The notes beneath the pieces were generated by a model. It was not told the origin of the DNA, did no database searches, and was given only the letters and a program-made list of their open reading frames with translations. The position numbers and the translations under genes were made by a program. A stretch of 5,480 nt of DNA from Bacillota bacterium (GTDB taxonomy: Bacteria; Bacillota; Bacilli; Alicyclobacillales; Alicyclobacillaceae), in contig JAKADF010000269.1 of NCBI GenBank assembly GCA_021820805.1, positions 1 to 5,480 on the forward strand. The letters run 5' to 3'. This document shows, one piece after another, positions 1-4,951 of the stretch (position 1 is its first letter; the number at the start of each line of letters is the position of its first letter).

Positions 1-675
1 TTGCAGAGCATGGCTAACATTGGAATAACAATTCTAAAAGGTGCTGGAGACTGGGGTGCAGCAGATGTAAGTAATAATCCTGGGAACCCGTCACCATGGC
101 ACTCATTACCTAATGCACTGAATGTAAACTTTCCGGCGTCAAGTCCTTGGGTAACCACTTTGAGCGGAACAACTTTGAATGTCAATAAGGACGGGACTTA
201 TTCAAGTGAAGCTGCTTGGTCGCTAGCAGGCGGCGGGTATAGTACGGTATTTCAACGTCCAAGTTGGCAAGAAAACAGTGGAATCTTAGCTTCTGAAAAG
301 ATGAGGGGTGTGCCTGATGCATCCTTTGACGCAGACCCTCAAACCGCATTAAGGCTTGTATTTAATGGAAAGGTTTTGCCAATTGGAGGAGATAGCGCGA
401 CTGGTCCTGCGTGGGCAGCATTTATTGCATTAGCAAATCAGGTAAACGGAAAGCCACTTGGCTTTATTAATCCGATGTTGTACCAAATTGGAAATTCATC
501 AAAATATCATTTGGCTTTCCATGATGTGACGACGGGATCGAATGGATATCAAACAGGAGCAAATTGGGATCCGGCAACAGGTCTCGGCAGTCCAGACGTT
601 TATCACTTGGTACAGGGATTAACGGTTGGGTTTTCAAATAACATTCCACCCGTTCAGAATAGTAGTGGACAATAA
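1..675 (+). CDS. S53 family peptidase (sedolisin/kumamolisin type), C-terminal part
   Basis: This is the C-terminal 224 residues of a secreted acid-active serine-carboxyl peptidase; the gene starts upstream of the window, so the TTG at base 1 is only the first in-frame codon seen. Residue 17 lies in GAGDWGAAD, which matches the sedolisin oxyanion-hole Asp motif. NFPASSPWVTTLSGTTL (residues 43-59) and VPDASFDADP (104-113) are family signatures. The nucleophile is Ser132 in GGDSATGPAW; most relatives read GTS, so Asp131 is unusual. Asp175 in HDVTTG and Asp190 in NWDPATGLGSPD fit the C-terminal calcium site; the second glycine of its usual GxGxD is replaced by Asn188. The catalytic Glu/Asp pair, signal peptide and propeptide would lie upstream and are not seen. 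The family degrades proteins outside the cell at low pH and self-activates by removing its propeptide. It ends with a short hydrophilic tail and TAA. Family assignment is firm; substrate is unknown. Confidence 0.93.
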   Translation: MQSMANIGITILKGAGDWGAADVSNNPGNPSPWHSLPNALNVNFPASSPWVTTLSGTTLNVNKDGTYSSEAAWSLAGGGYSTVFQRPSWQENSGILASEKMRGVPDASFDADPQTALRLVFNGKVLPIGGDSATGPAWAAFIALANQVNGKPLGFINPMLYQIGNSSKYHLAFHDVTTGSNGYQTGANWDPATGLGSPDVYHLVQGLTVGFSNNIPPVQNSSGQ

Positions 676-775
676 TTGAAAAAGTCCTCAAAAGGAAGGG
701 TGATTATTTAAACGGATCGCGTAATTGATGTGCGAGTGGTTTGAATAGCTTTGCTCTTTTTCGATTCGGAAGCCG

Positions 776-816
776 CCAAAGAAAAGCCCAGCACTTTAGA
801 ACCTAAAGCGCTGGGC
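776..816 (-). terminator. Rho-independent terminator of the PuuP-like permease gene
   Basis: Arms 786-799 and 803-816 form a 14-position stem with one A-C mismatch (793/809) and a three-base loop AAC. Read on the minus strand the stem is followed by TTTTCTTTGG, a U-rich tail, about 65 bases after the permease stop. On the plus strand no T tract follows (AAGAGGCAG), so it fits the minus-strand gene better than the convergent peptidase gene. No equally clear terminator is seen for the peptidase; only a weak 4-bp hairpin lies at 685-696. Confidence 0.8.
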
Positions 817-880
817 AAGAGGCAGAAATCAATCGAATTGCATACAAAACTTAAATCTATTCAACTTATTTCTCAGAATC

Positions 881-2245
881 CTATATTCCCTCAAGCGATG
901 CGGGAACCTTCCTGTAGAAGTTTGTCTTTATGGCTTCGAGTACAATACCAATAATTAACCAGGAAAATCCAAAGATAAATGTTGGCCTGTCAAATCCTGT
1001 CCACACATATCCGATAATGACAAACCCCAAAAGTGGAAATAAAAGATATCTGATAAACCGCTTAAACTGCCGCTGACGAATATAGAAGTAAACGAACACT
1101 GTTATGTTGAGCAACATAAATGAAGTGAGCGCTCCAAAATTAATAAATCGAATCAGGTCATCCGCCGATACAGTAAGAGCCAAAATTACCGAAATTACAG
1201 CTACCAGCAAAGTGGAATTTACCGGCGTCTTCGTACGAGAATCAATTTTTGACAGGAATGCAGAGAATGGAATCAGCCTGTCTCGACCCATGGAATACAA
1301 AATGCGTGAAACTGCGGATTGAGCAACAAGAGTATTCGCAATGCCTGCTGCAAGGATGTTGGCAATTAGTATGAAGTCGTAAAGAAACCTTCCACCTGCT
1401 TGACGTGCCAATTGAAAGAAGCCAAGGTTAGGGTCTAAATTGTGGAAGTTTGGATGCACCAAAGCGGCCAGGTAGGTTTGCAGCATAAAAATGATTCCCA
1501 GGATAATCAGCGCAAGTATTGTGGCATTGCCAATATCCTTTGTTGGGCGTTTAGCCTCTTCAGAAAGAGTACTAATTCCGTCGAACCCAAGGAAACTTAG
1601 CGCTGCAATCGATGTGGCAGATGCGATGAATCCTGCATTTACTTTTCCAGGTTGATAGAAGGGCTGCAATGACAATCCGCCGACTCCATGATGTAGGAAG
1701 AACACATATCGTGATGCAAAAATGATAAAGAGAACTAAAACAGCGATCTCAATACATAAAAGGATCCAGTTTGCACCATTCATGATCTTGATCCCGCGTA
1801 TATTGATAAGTGTAATAACAACCGCAAACAAAATTACCCATACCCAGTTTGGAACTTGAGGGATGAGACCGTGGACCCAGATTGCGGAAAAAGCATACAA
1901 CTGCGCAGGGATAATCAAGTAATCTGCAAGGATCATCCAACCTGCAATAAATCCAATATGTGGATTTAGACCTCTTTGAACATAAGAATAAACGGAACCT
2001 GCAATTGGGAACTTCTTGCTCATTTCCCGATAGCTCAGAGCCGTAAAAAGCATTGCAATGATTCCAACTAAATAAACGAGTGGGACCATCCCACCACTTT
2101 GCTGGGCAACCACTCCATATACGACCATTGGAGAAATTGGAACCATAAAGACCATCCCGTAGATCAAAAGATCCTTTAAGCTTAAAGCCCTTGTCAATTC
2201 CTGCTTATAAGCGTTTTGTTCAACGGGCAGATTCTCTATTGCCAT
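881..2245 (-). CDS. APC family permease, putrescine importer (PuuP/PlaP)-like
   Basis: This is an integral cytoplasmic-membrane amino acid/polyamine transporter of 454 residues with about 12 membrane segments, the usual APC size. The start is the ATG at 2245: AAAGGAGT lies 8 bases before it (2253-2260), while upstream in-frame ATGs at 2302 and 2263 lack such a site. From memory of E. coli PuuP, matching stretches are FTALSY...FP.AGSVYSYVQ (67-90), the NPHIGFIAGW block (94-103), SFLGFDGISTLSEE (217-230), VSRILYSMGRD (312-322), INFGAL (368-373), and a C-terminus ending FYRKVP (443-448). The SFLGFD..STLSEE block in membrane segment 6 is the substrate-region signature of this branch. Putrescine or a related amine is therefore a reasonable guess, driven by proton symport, but an amino acid substrate cannot be excluded. 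It stands alone, divergent from a second APC permease and convergent with the S53 peptidase. No polyamine catabolic gene is adjacent on its strand. Confidence 0.88.
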   Translation of the reverse strand: MAIENLPVEQNAYKQELTRALSLKDLLIYGMVFMVPISPMVVYGVVAQQSGGMVPLVYLVGIIAMLFTALSYREMSKKFPIAGSVYSYVQRGLNPHIGFIAGWMILADYLIIPAQLYAFSAIWVHGLIPQVPNWVWVILFAVVITLINIRGIKIMNGANWILLCIEIAVLVLFIIFASRYVFFLHHGVGGLSLQPFYQPGKVNAGFIASATSIAALSFLGFDGISTLSEEAKRPTKDIGNATILALIILGIIFMLQTYLAALVHPNFHNLDPNLGFFQLARQAGGRFLYDFILIANILAAGIANTLVAQSAVSRILYSMGRDRLIPFSAFLSKIDSRTKTPVNSTLLVAVISVILALTVSADDLIRFINFGALTSFMLLNITVFVYFYIRQRQFKRFIRYLLFPLLGFVIIGYVWTGFDRPTFIFGFSWLIIGIVLEAIKTNFYRKVPASLEGI

Positions 2246-2252
2246 GAAGCTT

Positions 2253-2260
2253 ACTCCTTT
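2253..2260 (-). promoter_or_regulatory. Ribosome binding site deciding the PuuP-like start
   Basis: On the minus strand this reads AAAGGAGT, a strong match to the anti-Shine-Dalgarno complement, 8 bases (from the AGGAG core) before the ATG at 2245. It rules out the longer reading from 2302, because the site would otherwise sit inside the coding region. Confidence 0.85.
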
Positions 2261-2270
2261 CATTGGTACA

Positions 2271-2280
2271 AATAGTTGAA
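2271..2280 (+). repeat. Direct repeat copy 1, AATAGTTGAA
   Basis: Exact 10-base match to 2517-2526 at the other end of the divergent region. This copy lies in the 5' leader of the PuuP-like gene, just upstream of its ribosome binding site, and overlaps the left outer arm of the leader hairpin. It is a candidate binding site; the function is unproven. Confidence 0.4.
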
Positions 2281-2327
2281 GCTCAGTTGAAAGTGTCCTC
2301 ATTTATACTAAAGAACTGAGCAATCAA
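2276..2327 (-). promoter_or_regulatory. Inverted repeat in the PuuP-like 5' leader
   Basis: GCTCAGTT (2281-2288) and AACTGAGC (2314-2321) are perfect 8-base arms around a 25-base loop. Outside a small asymmetric internal loop (A against AA), TTGA (2276-2279) pairs with TCAA (2324-2327). In the minus-strand transcript this would fold between the predicted start of transcription and the ribosome binding site, about 15 bases before the latter. No U tract follows, so it is not a simple terminator. It may be an mRNA-stabilising or translation-controlling hairpin, or a protein-binding inverted repeat in DNA. I do not recognise it as a known riboswitch class. Confidence 0.45.
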
Positions 2328-2340
2328 GCACGCTGATTAC

Positions 2341-2357
2341 GTTGAATATTATACAAC
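2341..2357. promoter_or_regulatory. Possible operator over the PuuP-like -10 box
   Basis: GTTGAATATTATACAAC is a 17-base palindrome with one mismatched pair (5/13), with outer arms GTTG and CAAC. It covers the complete minus-strand -10 box (2348-2353), the position where a repressor dimer would block transcription. Part of the symmetry comes from AT-rich composition, so the inference is moderate. No regulator gene is visible in the window. Confidence 0.35.
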
Positions 2358-2375
2358 TTAATATTCATATTACAA
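2348..2375 (-). promoter_or_regulatory. Sigma-A type promoter for the PuuP-like gene
   Basis: On the minus strand, TTGTAA (2375-2370) and a perfect TATAAT (2353-2348) are separated by 16 bases. Transcription would start near 2341, giving a leader of about 95 nucleotides that contains the inverted repeat at 2276-2327. The region is AT-rich, so chance matches are possible, but the perfect -10 and the position favour it. Confidence 0.55.
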
Positions 2376-2504
2376 TTAATAATTAAATTCATACTAATGG
2401 TATTGATTCAATGACTATTCAAACAGGTTGAGTAATTGATATGAAGTTTCCGCTGGGTACTAGAGGGAGGCAGATTGTGATTTCAAAGGGAGGTTAATTT
2501 TGGA

Positions 2505-2533
2505 TTGACTAATCTGAATAGTTGAAAAATAAT
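2505..2533 (+). promoter_or_regulatory. Sigma-A type promoter for the YveA-like permease operon
   Basis: TTGACT (2505-2510) and AATAAT (2528-2533) are spaced by 17 bases and each matches 5 of 6 consensus positions. The leader would be only about 30 bases. A perfect TATAAT at 2542-2547 is an alternative -10, but its -35 options are poor: TAGTTG at 17 bases, or TTGAAA at only 14. The direct-repeat copy at 2517-2526 lies inside the spacer of the preferred promoter, a position where a bound protein could affect transcription. Confidence 0.6.
2517..2526 (+). repeat. Direct repeat copy 2, AATAGTTGAA
   Basis: Exact 10-base match to 2271-2280. It lies between the -35 and -10 elements of the plus-strand promoter. 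A related partial copy is on the minus strand at about 2407-2421 (TGAATAGT, then TTGAA after a short insert). Confidence 0.4.
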
Positions 2534-2558
2534 ATTTTTAATATAATTCTCTGGATAG

Positions 2559-2566
2559 AGGGGTGA
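2559..2566 (+). promoter_or_regulatory. Ribosome binding site deciding the YveA-like start
   Basis: AGGGGTGA matches the anti-Shine-Dalgarno complement in 7 of 8 positions (AGGAGGTGA pattern) and ends 5 bases before TTG 2572, with the G-rich core about 8 bases away. A GTG at 2563, three codons earlier in frame, lies within this site and is therefore an unlikely start. Confidence 0.7.
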
Positions 2567-2571
2567 GTTGT

Positions 2572-4158
2572 TTGAATCAAGATAGTTTGCTAAAAAAGCG
2601 AATGGGCTTTTGGTCTCTGACCGCGGCATCTATAGGCGGCGTAATAGGTTCCGGTTGGTTGTTCGGATCAATGTATGCAGCACAAACAGCAGGTCCAGAA
2701 TCTATTTTGACTTGGGTTATTGGTGGAATCGCACTTACACTTGTTGCGCTCGTTTTTTGTGAACTGGCGCGTGTAAGGCCAGAGTCTGGCTCGCTTGTTC
2801 GTTATCCGCTCTATACGAACGGCTCACTTGTGGCAGCGGTTATCGGCTGGTCAATCTGGCTCGGTTATAACTCAAACCCGCCGACGGAGGCATCTGGCAT
2901 TATCCAATACATCAGTAAATTCATACCTGGTGTTTACGCGAATAGCCACTTGACGAGTGTTGGAATCTTACTTGCTATCGTTTTAATGGCGATATTTGTA
3001 CTCGTTAACTACTTCGGAGTTCAGATCTTCGCAAAAATTAACCTAGTAGTAACAATACTGAAGTTTGTAGTTCCAATTCTTACGCTCATCGCGTTTTTCT
3101 TTTCAGGATTTCACCCCGCTAACTTTACAAGTCATGGTTTTGCCCCGAACGGTTGGTCAGCTGGGCTTTCAGCGATTGCAACCGCAGGCATTATTTTTGC
3201 ATACACAGGATTTCGTGCGGCAGTCGATCTTGGTGGTGAAGCAACAAATCCAAGAAAGGATATTCCTCGTGCTATCATTACCGCGCTGGTTGTTGCAACG
3301 ATTCTCTATGTGGGGCTCGAGATTGTTTTTGTTGGATCTGTACCAACTGCCAGTTTGGTTCATGGCTGGAATGGCGTAAATTTCAATTCTCCATACGCAG
3401 ATTTAGCGCTGACAATGAACCTTACTTGGCTGTATTGGATGATTATGGCTGATTCCATGATTTCTCCGAGCGGATCAAGTCTTGTTTATACTGCTAGCAA
3501 CTCCCGTGTCGCATATGGGCTCGCAAAAAACAAATTTTTCCCTACGTATTTTGCCACCGTCAATAGAAAATGGGGCATTCCGACAAAAGCATTGCTACTT
3601 AATTTTGTTGTAGGCATTTTGTACCTCTTGCCACTTAAAAGCTGGCATGGAATTATTGAGATTATGGGGGCACTGGGCATATTTACTTACTGCTCTGGTG
3701 CAGTTTCGGTACTTGTATTCCGAAGACTTGGAATAACAACTTCTGAGCAAAAAATGAAAGGTATGACCGTGATTGCACCGTTAGGCTTTGTAGTCAGTTC
3801 TCTTATTATTTATTGGGCGGGTTGGCATGCACTACGAGCGTGCTTGCCACTGCTTGGGGTCGGAGTTGTGGTTTATATAGTCAGTTTCTTTGTCAATCGG
3901 GATTCAAAGGATTCAATCTTCGGTGGACTGTGGATTGTTGTTTATTTGGTCGCGATTTTTGTATTGTCGCTGATTGGTTCTCATGCATTTGGTGGTGATA
4001 ACGTAATTCATGCACCGTGGGATTCTGTTCTCGTTGCCCTTGTTTCGCTTGTTATCTATTATTGGGCCGTAAAATCTGGCGTAGTTTACATGAAAAGTGG
4101 GTCAAGAAAAATGGAATTTACAGAAGTTATTCAAAAGGTGGAAAGCATCAATGTGTGA
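2572..4158 (+). CDS. APC family permease, aspartate/glutamate:proton symporter (YveA)-like
   Basis: This is a cytoplasmic-membrane transporter of 528 residues starting at TTG 2572, chosen from the ribosome binding site at 2559-2566. The length is close to B. subtilis YveA (about 520) and larger than typical 12-segment APC members; I count up to 14 membrane stretches, the last two near 450-470 and 483-503. Segment 1 carries the APC backbone-binding motif, here GGVIGSGWLFG (22-32). FAYTGFRAAVDLGGEATNPRKDIP (pieces at 209-232) is the segment 6 and following-loop signature, and SPSGSS (298-303) and IYYWA (495-499) also recall YveA. The YveA comparison is from memory, not from a search. YveA takes up aspartate and glutamate, so an acidic amino acid or its amide is the likely cargo. 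The last 8 bases overlap the next gene, an amidotransferase-type hydrolase, implying coupled translation and a linked role. It is divergent from, and only distantly similar to, the PuuP-like permease. Confidence 0.88.
   Translation: MNQDSLLKKRMGFWSLTAASIGGVIGSGWLFGSMYAAQTAGPESILTWVIGGIALTLVALVFCELARVRPESGSLVRYPLYTNGSLVAAVIGWSIWLGYNSNPPTEASGIIQYISKFIPGVYANSHLTSVGILLAIVLMAIFVLVNYFGVQIFAKINLVVTILKFVVPILTLIAFFFSGFHPANFTSHGFAPNGWSAGLSAIATAGIIFAYTGFRAAVDLGGEATNPRKDIPRAIITALVVATILYVGLEIVFVGSVPTASLVHGWNGVNFNSPYADLALTMNLTWLYWMIMADSMISPSGSSLVYTASNSRVAYGLAKNKFFPTYFATVNRKWGIPTKALLLNFVVGILYLLPLKSWHGIIEIMGALGIFTYCSGAVSVLVFRRLGITTSEQKMKGMTVIAPLGFVVSSLIIYWAGWHALRACLPLLGVGVVVYIVSFFVNRDSKDSIFGGLWIVVYLVAIFVLSLIGSHAFGGDNVIHAPWDSVLVALVSLVIYYWAVKSGVVYMKSGSRKMEFTEVIQKVESINV
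4134..4140 (+). promoter_or_regulatory. Ribosome binding site for the class II amidotransferase gene
   Basis: AAGGTGG lies inside the 3' end of the permease gene, 10 bases before ATG 4151. It supports the short start that places cysteine at position 2; an in-frame ATG at 4097 is not used by homologous logic, since it would bury the catalytic cysteine. Confidence 0.6.
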
Positions 4159-4822
4159 AATGATGTATTTGAGAAAGGACACCTCGTTTCCCTTATCCGA
4201 TGTGTTGCAATATGCTTTAATTCTGGAGCGCTATGGGTTAGCAGGTTTCGGTTGGGGAGTTGCCTTTGTTCAGGGAGAAAAAATTGACTATTACCGGAGT
4301 GAGTTAAGTCTTGATGAAGACCGTGGCGGACAATTTCGACTTTCAGATCTTGCCGTAGACGCATGTTTGCTTCATCTGCGCCGTCCTTCTTTTTTAAGTA
4401 CGATCGCGGTACGAAACACGCAGCCATATCTTGAGCCTGACGAATTCGCATTTGGTCATAACGGATATTTGGAAGCGAGTAAGAGATGGCGCGATGAGCA
4501 AACACTTATTGGCGAGTCAGATAGCGAAGTTGGTTTTGTGAAATACAAAAGTCACCTTTCGGGTGGAAATTCTCGGGTTGATGCCTTGCAAAAAACTGTG
4601 GGTGAACTGATTGGAGATGGTTCGGCAAACGTTATTGCGATGCACAAAGATGGTAGGGCTGTTGCAACAGGATGGAATCGGATGAATCGCTTGTGGAGGT
4701 TTCGCGGAAAAGGCTTTGTTGGAATTACGACAGAGATTCACAGCCCGGATGGGATACTTTTCAAGAAATTTTTTCCGTGGATGACGGATCTAGTACAAGT
4801 TACGACAGCTATTGAAATTTAA
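4151..4822 (+). CDS. Stand-alone class II glutamine amidotransferase-type hydrolase
   Basis: This 223-residue protein starts MCEMMYL, so removal of Met exposes Cys2 as the N-terminal nucleophile of the Ntn class II amidotransferase fold. The other signatures are present in order: H75-L-R77 (the substrate-gripping Arg of HxR), N89-T-Q-P92 (usual NxHP), H103-N104-G105 (oxyanion-hole HNG), and E122-S-D124-S-E126, equivalent to the SETDTE block of GlmS whose Asp binds the glutamine amino group. The active site therefore looks complete for hydrolysing glutamine or a gamma-glutamyl amide. There is no synthase domain, and the length is like YafJ or EgtC, which act alone. It is expected in the cytoplasm (no signal or membrane segments). 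Its ATG lies within the end of the YveA-like permease gene (8-base overlap ATGTGTGA), so the two are co-transcribed and probably translationally coupled. The substrate is unknown: glutamine, gamma-glutamyl peptides or gamma-glutamyl amines are all possible. Family call is strong; role is inferred. Confidence 0.85.
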   Translation: MCEMMYLRKDTSFPLSDVLQYALILERYGLAGFGWGVAFVQGEKIDYYRSELSLDEDRGGQFRLSDLAVDACLLHLRRPSFLSTIAVRNTQPYLEPDEFAFGHNGYLEASKRWRDEQTLIGESDSEVGFVKYKSHLSGGNSRVDALQKTVGELIGDGSANVIAMHKDGRAVATGWNRMNRLWRFRGKGFVGITTEIHSPDGILFKKFFPWMTDLVQVTTAIEI

Positions 4823-4831
4823 CGTGTTTGG

Positions 4832-4885
4832 TCGATTCATCCTCCACTTCTACAAGTGGAGAATGAATCGATTTGTCTCGTCTTT
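4832..4885 (+). terminator. Strong hairpin ending the permease/amidotransferase operon
   Basis: Arms 4832-4849 and 4854-4871 form an 18-position stem with one C-A mismatch (4841/4862) and the four-base loop CTAC. It starts 9 bases after the amidotransferase stop codon and is followed by a moderately T-rich stretch, TTTGTCTCGTCTTT (4872-4885). It could end the upstream operon. Because it precedes tnpB, it could instead be, or double as, the subterminal hairpin of the left end of an IS200/IS605-type element. Confidence 0.6.
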
Positions 4886-4901
4886 ATGGCCATGGTAAAA
4901 T
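4873..4901 (+). promoter_or_regulatory. Possible tnpB promoter
   Basis: TTGTCT (4873-4878) and TAAAAT (4896-4901) are separated by 17 bases and match 4 and 5 of 6 consensus positions. The -35 overlaps the T-rich tail of the preceding hairpin. TATATA at 4907-4912 is a weaker alternative -10. The leader to TTG 4952 would be about 45 bases. This is a motif match only. Confidence 0.35.
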
Positions 4902-4951
4902 TATCTTATATAGAACACATGTTCCTATTCACCTGTCGTGGGGGTGCCGAA

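Larger units (their letters stand above)
2246..2571. other. Divergent control region between the two permease genes
   Basis: These 326 bases separate two divergently transcribed transporter genes and hold no convincing gene. The centre (about 2340-2420) is very AT-rich. It contains a probable promoter for each direction, a leader hairpin on the left, a near-perfect 17-base palindrome over the left promoter, a perfect 11-base palindrome ATTGATTCAAT (2402-2412), and four copies of GTTGAA on the plus strand (2275, 2286, 2341, 2521). Two GGGAGG stretches (2465-2470, 2488-2493) look like ribosome binding sites without an obvious gene behind them. The layout suggests the two transporters share a regulator, but no regulator gene is in the window. 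Confidence 0.7.

Noticed and set aside
467..691. Minus-strand open frame of 74 codons over the S53 gene end
   Set aside because: Antisense to conserved peptidase motifs and without a ribosome binding site or family similarity.
676..775. Possible terminator or gene remnant after the S53 gene
   Set aside because: Only a 4-bp hairpin (685-696) and AT-rich sequence are seen; neither a terminator nor a coding remnant can be supported.
751..954. Plus-strand open frame of 67 codons between peptidase and permease
   Set aside because: It runs through the terminator hairpin and into the opposite strand of the permease 3' end, with no recognisable protein features.
2246..2302. Longer start for the PuuP-like permease at 2302 (19 extra residues)
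   Set aside because: The strong ribosome binding site at 2253-2260 points to ATG 2245, and the extra segment includes the leader hairpin arm; PuuP-like proteins also do not need it.
3134..3680. Several short frames on both strands inside the YveA-like gene
   Set aside because: All are contained in a well-supported membrane transporter gene and show no independent signals.
4097..4150. Longer start for the amidotransferase at ATG 4097
   Set aside because: It would bury the catalytic cysteine; class II enzymes need Cys directly after the initiator Met, which ATG 4151 provides.
4131..4505. Minus-strand open frame of 124 codons opposite the amidotransferase
   Set aside because: No family resemblance or ribosome binding site; it lies wholly opposite convincing coding sequence with intact active-site motifs.
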